From DASRHD01 sp035485575 (lineage in GTDB: Bacteria; Verrucomicrobiota; Verrucomicrobiia; Opitutales; Opitutaceae), in contig DATHNW010000018.1 of assembly GCA_035485575.1 (NCBI GenBank), positions 1 through 64,000 of the forward strand: DNA of 64,000 bases. The letters are read 5' to 3'. Numbering within the stretch: position 1 is the stretch's first letter; the number at the start of each line of letters is the position of its first letter. This document shows, piece after piece, positions 50,517 through 60,277 of this stretch. The translations under genes were made by a program, and so were the position numbers. The notes under the pieces were generated by a model. The model made no database searches. It was given only the letters and a program-made list of their open reading frames with translations, and had not been told where the DNA came from.

Positions 50517-52598
50517 TCAGGGTTGGGTCGAAACAGCAGCGGCGGTGACCAGACGGGAAATTGGCGCAAGGACGGCCAGTTCAGTCGCGGCCTGCGGTGC
50601 GGCGGCGCGGGCGATAACCGCAAGTTGCGCTGTGCGCCAGGCTCCGGTTTGGGGCTGTCCAGAAAGCAACGCGGACAAAGCCTCCAGACCAGCCCGGCTC
50701 GAATCCTCCAAGGCCTGGCCGAGCGGCGCGGCTTCGCGCAGACACGGTGCCCGCCCGGGCAGGACAGTGGCGACCAGATGCCCAGCCGCGGCCCAAGCCT
50801 CGAGTTTGTGCTGAAGCGCGGCAGCCAGGCCCGGCTCGATTCGGGAAGGTGTGGAAAGCAGACGGTCCACCTTGGACGAAAACGCGCGCGCCTCCGCGCT
50901 GTCCGCCTGGGCGCAGTCCACCAAGCCGGTGAGCGGAGTAAATTGCGTTGAGTCGGGCTGCTGCTGGCCGCGCTCGTAGTTTTTCACGGGCTCGACCAAG
51001 TCCGTAAGTGTTTCCAATGCGAGCAGGCCGGCCTCGTCGACATTGTCTCCAGCCAGCCGGCGGAGCATGGGCTGATGATTGCGCTCATGCAGCAGGCCGG
51101 CCTCGTCGAGCCGCGCGCTAATGCCGGCCAGCCGCCGGTACATATCGGCCACGTCGTTGATCGCGCGGGGCGACCACAGCCGCTCGGCGATGGCAGCAGT
51201 CCGCGGCCAGATGCGCGAGTCGATGGTCTCCGGCGTGACCCATTCCGACCACATCGTGGCTTCCCCGCCGAGGATGCGCTTCTGTTCGGCGGGCGTGAGC
51301 GTGGTGCCGGCCGGAACCGGATCGTTGAGGTAATGCTCCGCCGCCGGATGCATCAGGTCGATGTAGTAGCCGTTCGACAAAATCCCTCCGTAGCCCTGCC
51401 GCGCGGCGGCGGCGAGCGAGTCGATTCCGCGCCAGGACTGGATGACGCTGCCGTCCGGCAGGCCCGGCTGGAAAATCTCGTCCCATCCGATCATCCGCTT
51501 CCCATGCCGGGCAAGAATCGCGGACACCCGCTGGTTGAAATAAGTCTGCAGGCCCGCGTTGTCGTGCAGCTGATGCTCACGAATGAAGGCCTGGATGCGC
51601 GCGTTGGCGTTCCACTGCACGCCGTCGTTTTCATCACCGCCGATATGGATGTAGGCGTCGGGGAACAGCGCGGCCATCTCACCCAGGAAATCGTCGAGCA
51701 AGGCATAGGTTTTTTCGTTGGTCGGATCCAGCACCGGATCAAAGACGCCCCAATGGCGCTCGATTTGATAGGGACCGGGCTGGCTGGCCAGTTCTGGATG
51801 AGAGACGACCCAGCTGGTGGTGTGGCCGGGCAGGTCGAACTCCGGCACCACGCGGATGCCGCGCGCCGCCGCGTAGGCGATGAGGCCGCGCATCTGGTCC
51901 TGGGTGAAATAATTTCCATCCGAGCCCTTCTCCACCAGCTCCGGGTGGGTTTTGCTTTCGATTCTGAAGCCTTGGTTGTCGGTGAGGTGCAGATGCAGCA
52001 CGTTGAGCTTCACCAAGGCCATGCCATCGAGATTGCGCTTGATCACGGCCAGCGGCTGCCAATGACGGCTGACGTCGATCAGCAATCCGCGCCAGGGAAA
52101 CCTAGGCTGGTCGCGAATGCTCACGACCGGCAGGAAATAACCGTCCGCATCGGCCTGGAGCAGCTGAAGCAGGGTTTCCAGGCCGCGCAATGCACCGACC
52201 ACGGTGGCCGCATGCAGCGTCGCCCGATTTGAATCAATTTCGAGCGCGTAAGCTTCGTTTTCATCTAGCGATGGCACCACCCCGCCGGGGCCGCCGCATT
52301 CGACGATTAGCGTGGCCTCGGCCGCGGAACCGGCCTCATGGGCCAGGACCAGGCCGGTGCGTGCTTCCCATCGCTGAAGCGCACGCGCCAGCGCGGCGCG
52401 CAGTCGCGCGTCGTCATGGCCGGTGATCGCAAAGGCGAACTTCGCCGTCACCGGCAGCCGGCCTGCGGCAAAATGCACTTCCGCGGGCACCGGCATCAGG
52501 TCAGCCGGGACGCTTTCGGCCGCGGCCAAATGCATCGCAACCGCCAGCGCGAGAAACACCGCGGACCAGGCCGCGGTCAGGCGTTCACAGCGGGACAT
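50517..52598 (-). CDS. Beta-N-acetylhexosaminidase, GH20, secreted
   Basis: 693 aa. Signal peptide (AWSAVFLALAVAMHLAAAES), GH20b-type N-terminal domain, then the catalytic barrel: RGLLIDVSRHWQPLAVIKRN, LNVLHLHLTDNQGFRIES, FDLPGHTTSWVVSHPEL and the Asp-Glu catalytic pair in DAYIHIGGDENDGVQW, with WDEIFQPGLP and EATMWSEWV later. It removes terminal GlcNAc/GalNAc from chitooligosaccharides or glycoconjugates in the periplasm or outside. The ATG at 52598 begins the signal peptide and overlaps the end of the nagB-like gene by 14 bp. Confidence 0.93.
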   Translation of the reverse strand: MSRCERLTAAWSAVFLALAVAMHLAAAESVPADLMPVPAEVHFAAGRLPVTAKFAFAITGHDDARLRAALARALQRWEARTGLVLAHEAGSAAEATLIVECGGPGGVVPSLDENEAYALEIDSNRATLHAATVVGALRGLETLLQLLQADADGYFLPVVSIRDQPRFPWRGLLIDVSRHWQPLAVIKRNLDGMALVKLNVLHLHLTDNQGFRIESKTHPELVEKGSDGNYFTQDQMRGLIAYAAARGIRVVPEFDLPGHTTSWVVSHPELASQPGPYQIERHWGVFDPVLDPTNEKTYALLDDFLGEMAALFPDAYIHIGGDENDGVQWNANARIQAFIREHQLHDNAGLQTYFNQRVSAILARHGKRMIGWDEIFQPGLPDGSVIQSWRGIDSLAAAARQGYGGILSNGYYIDLMHPAAEHYLNDPVPAGTTLTPAEQKRILGGEATMWSEWVTPETIDSRIWPRTAAIAERLWSPRAINDVADMYRRLAGISARLDEAGLLHERNHQPMLRRLAGDNVDEAGLLALETLTDLVEPVKNYERGQQQPDSTQFTPLTGLVDCAQADSAEARAFSSKVDRLLSTPSRIEPGLAAALQHKLEAWAAAGHLVATVLPGRAPCLREAAPLGQALEDSSRAGLEALSALLSGQPQTGAWRTAQLAVIARAAAPQAATELAVLAPISRLVTAAAVSTQP

Positions 52599-54618
52599 GG
52601 CGGAGAAATGTTTCCGGGGTGTAGCGCTTGAAGGCTTCGATGGCCTCATATTCAGCCAGCCCGAGCGCATTGTAGGCTTCAGCCAGACGCTGGCTGCGAT
52701 CCTCGGTGCGCTGCCAGAATTCACGGCGGTCATCGCCCAAAAACAACGCCTGGTCTTTTTGAGTCTCGTGGCGAAAAATGGCGCGGCGGCGGCGCAGCAC
52801 TTCCTGCGGGCTGAGCGGCACAGCCATGTCGATTTCGTCCGTTTGCCATTCGGCCCAAGCGCCGCGATAGAGCCACAATTCCATTCCGGACAGCCATGGT
52901 TCGCCGGCGGCACCAGCCAGTGCCTCGCTCAGGGCGCGCAGGCAAAGCCGGTGCGTGCCGTGCGGATCATCGAGATCGCCGGCCGCGAAAACCAGATGCG
53001 GACGCACTTCGCCGAGCAGCCGGCGCATGATTTCCACGTCCGCCTGGCCGAGCCGGCCATGTCGGGTGGGACCGGTCTGGTAAAAAGGCAGGTCAAGAAA
53101 GTGAAGGCGGCCGGCCGGCACGCCGCAGACCCGGGCGGCGGCGATCGCCTCGTGCCGTCGCACCAGCCCCTTCCAGCGCAGCAGCTCCGGAGAAGGGGGC
53201 AGCGCGCCGGTCGCCGCAAAAGCATCGCAGAGCTTCCGAATTTTTTCCGCGGCCGCACCTTCGACCAGGCCGGTATCTGCGGCAAAGAGCAGCGCACGCC
53301 ACAGGACTTCGTCCGAAACGGCATTTGAACCGGAGACTTGGTAGGCGATGTGCACTTCGTGGCCGTGTTCGACCAGCCGGCAGAGCGTGCCACCCATTGA
53401 AATCACATCATCATCGGGATGCGGGGAAAGCACGAGCACCTGTTTCGGAAACACGCCGGCCGATGATGCGCGCAGCGGGCGCGCCGGCGCATCACCCGGC
53501 CGCATGCGACGCGGATCGCGCCCGCCCGGCCAGCCCGTGATCGTGTGCTGCATCTGGTAAAACCCCACGAGATTGGCCTCGTAGGCGGAGCCGTGCACCC
53601 GCAACAGGTCCTGCAGACCGGACTCGTTGTAATCATCGTCGGTCAGCTTGAGAATGGCTTTCCGACGTTGTTGCGAGAGCCACAAGATCGCCCGGCGCGT
53701 CATCTGGTCGTCCCAAGCCAGGCCCTGATCCTCCAGCGGGCCAATCAACCAGGGCGTGCGATAGCGCGTGAGCGCACCGGCGGCGGCCTGATCGAGAACG
53801 AATTGCGCGTGCTCGTGTTCCTGGAGGAACGAGGCCGGCACCTGTGGCGTCGGCTCGCCTTCAATCGCCGCGCGCACGATCCCGGCCTTGTGCTGACCCC
53901 AGGCCATCAGGACGATGCGACGCGCTTCCATCACGGTGCGCACGCCCATGCTGAAAGCGTGGCGGGGGGTATGCTCCTCGCCGCCAAAATCACCGCTGGC
54001 ATCGCGACGGGTCAGCGGATCCAGAGTGACCAGCCGGGTGCGGGAACGCCGCAGGCTGCCCGGCTCATTGAAGCCAATGTGGCCGGTGCGGCCGATGCCC
54101 AGAAGCTGAAAGTCGATGCCGCCGGCGATGCGGATCTTTTCCTCGTAATCCCGGCCATGCGCGTCGACCCCGGAAGACGGCACGACGCCGCTGGGGATGT
54201 GGATGTTTTCCGGACGGATGTCGATGTGATCGAACAGATGCATCCGCATGAAACGATAGTAACTTTGGGGATGCTCGGGGGGCAAAGGATAATATTCGTC
54301 GAGATTGAAAGTGACGACCCCGGAAAAGCTGAGGCCTTCCTCCCGATGCAGGCGCACCAGTTCAGCGTACAGGCTCAGCGGCGTCGATCCGGTGGCCAGG
54401 CCGAGCACCGCCGGGCGTCCCTCGCGCTGGCGTGATTGGATGAGTCCCGCCATTTCGCGGGCCACCGCGCGCGAGGCCTCGCCGCTGCTGGCGAAGACCG
54501 CGACCGGCGCATGCTCGAACCGGCTCGGCGGCACGGTACGCCGGGCGATGGAATCCGGAGGGGCAAGATGAGAGGAAGTGACAGCCATGAGCGTGGATAC
54601 GGTTGCGGGAAGGACCAT
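52585..54618 (-). CDS. nagB: Glucosamine-6-phosphate deaminase fused to a PIG-L deacetylase domain
   Basis: 677 aa fusion. N-terminal NagB-type isomerase/deaminase (about residues 45-300): LGLATGSTPLSLYAELVRLH, FNLDEYYPL, and catalytic-loop IGRTGHIGFNEPGS. C-terminal PIG-L/LmbE domain (about 405-600): VLVLSPHPDDDVISMGGTL (metal motif HPDD) and DLDDPHGTHR. NagB converts GlcN-6-P to fructose-6-P and ammonia; the PIG-L part may supply GlcNAc(-6-P) deacetylation, since no nagA is seen. Start 54618 or ATG 54588. The 24-bp box at 54661-54684 lies just upstream. Such fusions are, to my knowledge, found in Bacteroidota/Verrucomicrobiota. Confidence 0.9.
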   Translation of the reverse strand: MVLPATVSTLMAVTSSHLAPPDSIARRTVPPSRFEHAPVAVFASSGEASRAVAREMAGLIQSRQREGRPAVLGLATGSTPLSLYAELVRLHREEGLSFSGVVTFNLDEYYPLPPEHPQSYYRFMRMHLFDHIDIRPENIHIPSGVVPSSGVDAHGRDYEEKIRIAGGIDFQLLGIGRTGHIGFNEPGSLRRSRTRLVTLDPLTRRDASGDFGGEEHTPRHAFSMGVRTVMEARRIVLMAWGQHKAGIVRAAIEGEPTPQVPASFLQEHEHAQFVLDQAAAGALTRYRTPWLIGPLEDQGLAWDDQMTRRAILWLSQQRRKAILKLTDDDYNESGLQDLLRVHGSAYEANLVGFYQMQHTITGWPGGRDPRRMRPGDAPARPLRASSAGVFPKQVLVLSPHPDDDVISMGGTLCRLVEHGHEVHIAYQVSGSNAVSDEVLWRALLFAADTGLVEGAAAEKIRKLCDAFAATGALPPSPELLRWKGLVRRHEAIAAARVCGVPAGRLHFLDLPFYQTGPTRHGRLGQADVEIMRRLLGEVRPHLVFAAGDLDDPHGTHRLCLRALSEALAGAAGEPWLSGMELWLYRGAWAEWQTDEIDMAVPLSPQEVLRRRRAIFRHETQKDQALFLGDDRREFWQRTEDRSQRLAEAYNALGLAEYEAIEAFKRYTPETFLRHVPL

Positions 54619-54660
54619 AGCATAAGCCTACCCGCCCGGATAATAAATGTCGGAAATGAT

Positions 54661-54684
54661 GATGTTTTTAACAAAAATGATAAA
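54661..54684. promoter_or_regulatory. Shared 24-bp box, copy 1 (nagB / TPR protein intergenic region)
   Basis: GAT-G-TTTTTAAC-A-AAA-A-TGA-T-AAA matches 60278-60301 at 20 of 24 positions; all four differences are transitions. It lies 42 bp before the nagB-like start and upstream of the divergent TPR-protein gene. The second copy precedes the AraC-type regulator and the TonB receptor, so the two are probably binding sites of one regulator. Confidence 0.55.
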
Positions 54685-54756
54685 TGGATGGGGCAAAACG
54701 CCCAGAAGCCGCACCCGCACTTGACCCTTTTTCGGCCGCCATGCCGAATTGCCCCC

Positions 54757-56994
54757 GTGACGCCCTCTCCTGCAGTCCGGTCGACGAGGCCCGCCTGGGC
54801 CAATCCCAAGGCCATGGGATCGGCCGGCCTGCTTTTGGCCGCCACTCTGCTGGTCTACCTGCCCGTCCTCCGGGGCGGCCTGCTGTGGGATGACGACGCC
54901 CATGTGACCAAGCTCCCGCTGCGTTCGCTCCATGGGCTGGCGCGGATCTGGTTCGAGCTCGGCGCAACCCAGCAATATTATCCCATCCTCCACAGCGCAT
55001 TTTGGATCGAGCACCGGCTTTGGGGGGATTCCGTCCTGGGCTACCACCTGGCCAATGTTCTGCTTCACGCGACGGCGGCATGGCTGTTGGTTTTGATTCT
55101 CCGTCGGCTGGCCTTTCCGGCGGCCTGGCTCGCCGGCCTGCTTTTCGCGCTGCATCCCGTTTGCGTGGAGTCCGTGGCCTGGATCGCCGAGCAAAAGAAC
55201 ACGCTATCGGCGGTATTTTATCTCGGAGCTGCGCTCATCTACCTGGATTTCGATCGGACGCGGCGCGCCAGGCCGTATTTTTTTGCGTTTGGACTCTTTG
55301 TCCTGGCCCTGCTCACGAAAAGCGTGACGGCTTCCCTGCCGGCTGCGCTGCTCCTGGTCTTTTGGTGGCGCCGGGGACGGATCGAGTGGAAACGTGATGT
55401 GCGGCCATTGCTGCCCTGGTTTGCGATCGGCACCGCCAGCGGACTGTTCACCGCATGGATCGAGCAAAAATTCATCGGTGCGGAAGGCGCAGATTTTTCC
55501 TTCACGGCATTGCAGCGCCTCCTGCTGGCCGGGCGCGTGATTATTTTTTATTTGGGCAAGCTGATCTGGCCCGGCAATTTGATTTTTATCTATCCCCGTT
55601 GGTCGGTGAGCCCCCATGAGGGCTGGCAATATCTCTATATCATCGGCGTTCTTGGGCTGCTGGGCGGCTTGCTCCTCTGCGCGAGGAGACAACGCGGGCC
55701 TTTGGCCGGGTTTCTTTTCTTTGTAGGGACGCTTTTTCCGGTTCTGGGGTTTGTGAATGTCTATCCGTTTCTTTTTTCGTTTGTCGCGGACCACTTTCAA
55801 TATCTGGCCTGCCTTGGCCTCATCGTGCCGGCCGCCTGGGGACTGGCTTGGAGCGCGGAGCGGATTCCGCTGGGGAGGCAAGGCCGGATCTGCCTTTTGC
55901 TCGCGCTGCCTGCGGTGCTTGCCGTGCTGTCCTGGAGCCAATGCCGGATCTATCGCGACGCCGATACGTTGAACCGCGCAACCCTGGCCCGAAATCCCGC
56001 CGCCTGGCTGGCTCACTACAATCTGGCGGTGTCCCTCGGAAGCCGCGGCCGCCTGCCAGAGGCCATTTCCGAATACAAAGCCGCTTTGCAGTTAAAGCCC
56101 GATCATTGGGCCGCGCACAACAACCTCGCCGGCGCGCTGCTGAAAATGGGCGAACCCGGCGCCGCGATCATCGAATGGCAAACCGCCTTGCGTCTCAACC
56201 CGGGCCTGGCCGAGGCCCACAATAACCTCGGGGTCATTTTGGGCCGGATTCCGGGCCGGGCACCCGAGGCCATTTCCCATCTGCGAACGGCGCTGCGGAT
56301 CCGGCCCGATTTTGACGACGCCCACAATAATCTCGGCGTTCTTTTGATGCGCGGACCCGATTCGTTGAATGAAGCGATCGTCGAATTTACAGCCGCGCTT
56401 CGCACCGCGCCCGACAATCCGGAGTATCATTACAACCTGGCCAACGCGCTGGCGGCCGTCCCCGGCCGTCTGCCCGACGCCATCACCGAGTACCGGACGG
56501 CGCTGCGCCTGAATCCAAATTCCATGGAAGCGCACAGCAATCTCGGCGCAGCCTGGGCGCGCCTGCCCGGCCATCTTCCCGACGCGGCTTCCGAATATGA
56601 GGCGGCCCTCCGCATCGCCCCCGAAAATGCGCGGATCCATGCCAATCTGGCCAACGCGCTGGCCAGGATTCCGGCGCGCGCGCCGGAGGCGATTTCCGAG
56701 TATGCGACAGCCTTGCGGATCGATCCGGACGATGCGGAAACTCATAACGATCTTGGCGTCGTCCTGTCAGACCTGCCGGGACGGCGGGAAGATGCCATGG
56801 CCGAATTTCAAACGGCCATCCGGCTCAAGCCCGAATTCGCCGAGGCCCATTTCTGCCTGGGCATCGTCCTGCTCCGAAACGGCAACGGGAGGAAAGAGGC
56901 GATTGATCAGTTCGAACAGGCCTTAAGGCTTCGACCCGATTTCGAACCGGCACGAAAAATCCTGGCGCAATTGAAAGAAAGCAGCGCGCGATAG
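54757..56994 (+). CDS. TMTC-like membrane glycosyltransferase with C-terminal TPR repeats
   Basis: 745 aa from a GTG at 54757; an ATG at 54688 is possible, but it adds a polar leader next to the shared regulatory box. The N-terminal half has about 11 membrane helices. GGLLWDDDAHVTKLPL carries the acidic motif near the first loop of GT-C glycosyltransferases, and HPVCVESVAWIAEQKNTLSA matches the TMTC/O-mannosyltransferase-like family. The C-terminal half (about residues 420-745) is eight or more TPR units repeating EAISEYKAALQLKP and AHNNLG. It probably glycosylates exported proteins or lipids; donor and target are unknown. Confidence 0.8.
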   Translation: MTPSPAVRSTRPAWANPKAMGSAGLLLAATLLVYLPVLRGGLLWDDDAHVTKLPLRSLHGLARIWFELGATQQYYPILHSAFWIEHRLWGDSVLGYHLANVLLHATAAWLLVLILRRLAFPAAWLAGLLFALHPVCVESVAWIAEQKNTLSAVFYLGAALIYLDFDRTRRARPYFFAFGLFVLALLTKSVTASLPAALLLVFWWRRGRIEWKRDVRPLLPWFAIGTASGLFTAWIEQKFIGAEGADFSFTALQRLLLAGRVIIFYLGKLIWPGNLIFIYPRWSVSPHEGWQYLYIIGVLGLLGGLLLCARRQRGPLAGFLFFVGTLFPVLGFVNVYPFLFSFVADHFQYLACLGLIVPAAWGLAWSAERIPLGRQGRICLLLALPAVLAVLSWSQCRIYRDADTLNRATLARNPAAWLAHYNLAVSLGSRGRLPEAISEYKAALQLKPDHWAAHNNLAGALLKMGEPGAAIIEWQTALRLNPGLAEAHNNLGVILGRIPGRAPEAISHLRTALRIRPDFDDAHNNLGVLLMRGPDSLNEAIVEFTAALRTAPDNPEYHYNLANALAAVPGRLPDAITEYRTALRLNPNSMEAHSNLGAAWARLPGHLPDAASEYEAALRIAPENARIHANLANALARIPARAPEAISEYATALRIDPDDAETHNDLGVVLSDLPGRREDAMAEFQTAIRLKPEFAEAHFCLGIVLLRNGNGRKEAIDQFEQALRLRPDFEPARKILAQLKESSAR

Positions 56995-57032
56995 CGGAGC
57001 CCCTCGCCGGGCACGGAACTTCCGAGCGCTCG

Positions 57033-57064
57033 AAAAAAAGCCCGGATGCGCGGGCATCCGGGCT
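57033..57064 (-). terminator. Rho-independent terminator of the TonB-receptor gene
   Basis: A perfect 10-bp stem AGCCCGGATG / CATCCGGGCT (57039-57048, 57055-57064) with a 6-nt loop is followed on the minus strand by seven Ts. It lies 43 bp after the receptor stop and just beyond the convergent TPR-protein gene. Confidence 0.9.
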
Positions 57065-57106
57065 GGGAGTTTATGATTACTTCAGGCGTGTCACGCCGGC
57101 GGGGGA

Positions 57107-60100
57107 TCAGAACGAGCAGTGAACCCCGGCCGAATACGACGTGCCCACCTTGTACGCATCGGCGAACAGCTTGCCGCCGCCATTGGGCAAGGTGAAATAC
57201 TGCTCGTAGGTCTCGTTGGTGATATTGCGCACCGCGAAAAGGAGCGAGACGTTCTTCGTGAGGTTGATCTGGGCGTTGAAATCCAGATCGGTATACGGCC
57301 GGGTGTAAACCGTCGAGGAGCCGTTGAACGAGCCCGTGGCAAAATCGTCGCGCCACGAATAAGTCAGGCGGACGAGACCGTACCTGTTTTCAAAATAGGG
57401 CCCGATGTTGATCTGGTTCTTGGACGCGAACGGCAGGGGGCCCGACGCCCCGTCCGCCCGCAGACGGGTGTAGTTGGCCTGAAGACCAAACCCGCAGTCA
57501 AAGGCCTGCTGGTACGAGAAGGCCGCGCCCTTGGACTTGGCCTTGCCGCCATTTTCAGGACGGGTGACGTAGAACCACTGGTCTTCCCACGTCGTGGTGT
57601 TGGCATGGATTTCGGGCCGGGTCTCGTTAACAATGTAGTTCTCGATGTCCTTGTAGAACAAGTCGACGGACACGTATGAATTCTTCGCGAAGTACCACTC
57701 GTAATCAGCGTCAAGATTCACCGATTTGTAGGGGTTCAAGCCGGCCGTGCCGCCCACGCCATTGCCACCGATATCGCCCGGTGTATTGATGGGATACAAA
57801 GTCGTGTAGCCAAACTCCTGCAGCAGGTTCGGGCGCGAGATAACCTCGGCGGCGGCAAAACGCGCGACCTGGTCATGGGCCACATCATAGGCAAGGTTCA
57901 TGGCCGGGAGCGCATTATAGTAAGTGTGGTCAACCCGGCCGATGACCGGAACCTCTTCGGCGGCATATTGGGCCGGCGTCCAGCTGGCGGCGTTCGACAG
58001 GGGCTGGTAGCCGGGGGCGCCAAACTGGCCGAGCGAGGCGGCGGTCAGGGGCAGGCCGTTCAAACCCGCGACATTGGTGGACGTCCCCGTGGTCTTTGTC
58101 TCCACAAAACGGATACCGACGTTGCCGCTGAACGGACCTTGCGCGAACTCGGACTCGAGATACGCGGCGTTGATGACTTCCTCGGCCTGGAAGGTCGGCC
58201 CGACGGTGGCGGAGTCCGTCGGGATCGCCAGCCAGTCATTGATGGCCGCAGTCCGGTGGTTCACCGCGTATTGGGCCAGGGTTTCCCCGGCGACCAGGCC
58301 GGGCCAGAATCCCGTGGCCACGTCAGCGGCCGAGGCGGGCGTATTGGCGGTTTGATTGAAGACCGCGTTGAAATTCGTCCCGACCGGATGGGTGGCCATC
58401 GTGGTGGTGATGCCGGAAAGGCCGGAGAGATAATTGGAGGGCGCGGCGGTAAACAGGGCGAGGTAGTTGCGTTCGCCGGGTCCGTTGAAGGCGACCTGGT
58501 GGTAGGAGGACTCCGACGTGTCATGCACGCTGGTGCGGAAACCCGCGATCAGCTTCTTCAGGAAACTGTTCTGCAGCGGCAGCTCAAAATCGAGCTGGGC
58601 CCATTTTTCCTGGTCGACCTCGGGTTCCTCGACGAGACCGCCCCAGCCGGAGTTGCCACTTGCGTCGAGCGTGACGTCGCCGGTCTTCGCCCACGTCGCC
58701 TGGGACGTCGGCGTAACCGTGTAGGAGGCAAAGCCGGCTCCCTCTGAAATTGAATACGGATCGTACGGACCGGAGCCGGCATTCTGGCCTTCGTTCGCGC
58801 CCCGGTAGGCCTGCATCTGGGTGCCGCCCGTGGCGCGGGTGAAGCCGAGGTTGCCCGTCAACTTGAAGCCGTCGTCATCATAGACCGCCTTGATATCGTA
58901 ATCCTGGGTCTTGATCTCCGCTTTTCTGGCAAAAAGGTCGAATTCCATCGGGCTGCCGCTAGCCAATGTGCCCGAGGTCAAAATGCCGTTGGAAATGGTC
59001 GTGTTGGTGAAGACGCCCCCGGCCATGTACATGGGATAGAGGGAGCTGTTGGTATTATCCATCTTCTCATCCACATACAAACCGGTGAGGCTGAGCTCGA
59101 CCTGCTCGGATGGTTTGAACTCGAGGGCCGAATTCACGCCCTGCCGGTGACGCAATTGCTCGAAGAGGGCCGTATTGACCACTTCATCCGTGACGAAATT
59201 GCCCGGGCCGGTGGCTTTCTGCGTGGCGATTCCAGCTTGAGGCAGCTTTGTGTCGACCTGACCATTGGGATTTCCACCCGCATCTAGTCCATTGCCATAC
59301 GTGTTCTGAACCACGATGCCGGCCGCATTCGTGTAATTGCCCAGAATGCCGAGCGCTTCCACGCCATCGCGGCGAATATATTCCTTTTGATCCTCGGCCC
59401 CGATCAGCAGTCCGAAAGTCTTGCCCGGGTTGCGCCAGCTGACGGTGGCGCTGAAACTCGGTTCATACTTCTTGCTCAGCCCGTTGTAAGTTTCGGTGGC
59501 AGTGCCCGCGGCGGCAAGCTCCTTGCCCTTGAGCGGGTCGAGCGTGTTGACAATGATGGTGCCGCCGATGGAGCCCTCCAGCAGACGGGGCTCCCAGGTG
59601 CGATAGACCTCGGCCTGGCCGATGACCTCCGGAGCAAGAAGGACGTAGTTGAACTGGCGGCTTGGCGTATCGAGGATGTACCAGTCGGCGGTCGCGACCG
59701 GCTCGCCGTTGAGCAACGTGCGGTTCAAGTTCGGATCAGTACCGAGGATGCTGACCCGTTCACCATCGCCAAAAAGCCGGTCGATCGTGACGCCGGGGAG
59801 ATGGGAAAGTGACTCGGCCACGTTCGTATCCGGGAATTTGCCCACATCCTCAGCCGTGATGACGTCGACGTTGTCTCCCGAGGCACGCTTCACATTCAGC
59901 GCCGCATTCAAGCTTTCCTGGTAACCATGGACGGAGAAGGTTTCCAGTTTGACGGTTTTGTCGTTGGTGTCGGCCTGGGTATCGGACGGTGCCGCGCTTT
60001 CAGACGCAAGAGCCTGGGCGTGCGCCAGGGGGCACAGGGCGAGGCTCGTCAGGATCAATACAGACAGGAATGAATACCGGCTTATGGTGTTAGGTCTCAT
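57107..60100 (-). CDS. TonB-dependent receptor
   Basis: 997 aa. Signal peptide (SFLSVLILTSLALCPLAHAQ), then a linker and plug domain: VHGYQESLNAALNVKRASGD, VITAEDVGKFPDTNVAESLS and HLPGVTIDR (about residues 58-108). The barrel follows, ending in a C-terminal Phe (SYSAGVHCSF), the usual outer-membrane targeting residue. It imports an oligosaccharide or other large nutrient. It is divergent from the AraC-type regulator, with the second copy of the shared box between them, and sits beside GH20/NagB genes, so a chitin-derived or glycan substrate is likely. A strong terminator follows. Confidence 0.94.
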   Translation of the reverse strand: MRPNTISRYSFLSVLILTSLALCPLAHAQALASESAAPSDTQADTNDKTVKLETFSVHGYQESLNAALNVKRASGDNVDVITAEDVGKFPDTNVAESLSHLPGVTIDRLFGDGERVSILGTDPNLNRTLLNGEPVATADWYILDTPSRQFNYVLLAPEVIGQAEVYRTWEPRLLEGSIGGTIIVNTLDPLKGKELAAAGTATETYNGLSKKYEPSFSATVSWRNPGKTFGLLIGAEDQKEYIRRDGVEALGILGNYTNAAGIVVQNTYGNGLDAGGNPNGQVDTKLPQAGIATQKATGPGNFVTDEVVNTALFEQLRHRQGVNSALEFKPSEQVELSLTGLYVDEKMDNTNSSLYPMYMAGGVFTNTTISNGILTSGTLASGSPMEFDLFARKAEIKTQDYDIKAVYDDDGFKLTGNLGFTRATGGTQMQAYRGANEGQNAGSGPYDPYSISEGAGFASYTVTPTSQATWAKTGDVTLDASGNSGWGGLVEEPEVDQEKWAQLDFELPLQNSFLKKLIAGFRTSVHDTSESSYHQVAFNGPGERNYLALFTAAPSNYLSGLSGITTTMATHPVGTNFNAVFNQTANTPASAADVATGFWPGLVAGETLAQYAVNHRTAAINDWLAIPTDSATVGPTFQAEEVINAAYLESEFAQGPFSGNVGIRFVETKTTGTSTNVAGLNGLPLTAASLGQFGAPGYQPLSNAASWTPAQYAAEEVPVIGRVDHTYYNALPAMNLAYDVAHDQVARFAAAEVISRPNLLQEFGYTTLYPINTPGDIGGNGVGGTAGLNPYKSVNLDADYEWYFAKNSYVSVDLFYKDIENYIVNETRPEIHANTTTWEDQWFYVTRPENGGKAKSKGAAFSYQQAFDCGFGLQANYTRLRADGASGPLPFASKNQINIGPYFENRYGLVRLTYSWRDDFATGSFNGSSTVYTRPYTDLDFNAQINLTKNVSLLFAVRNITNETYEQYFTLPNGGGKLFADAYKVGTSYSAGVHCSF

Positions 60101-60277
60101 TGTCTTGAATCAACTGGATGTGGTTGCAGGATGGATGCGCGGGATGCCGGGGATGCTTCGCTGCGCGTGAAAGGGCGGCACGGAGAAGACGCGATCAGGT
60201 GGATGAATGGCACGGTCTTTTAAGAAGTGATCGCATGATAAACCTTGTCGCCCCCGTCTTAAAATGGCAGAATTGCC

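Noticed and set aside
56000..56950. Periodic repeats resembling a CRISPR or tandem DNA repeat
   Set aside because: The ~100-bp periodicity is the TPR-coding part of the glycosyltransferase gene; repeats are degenerate at DNA level and in frame.
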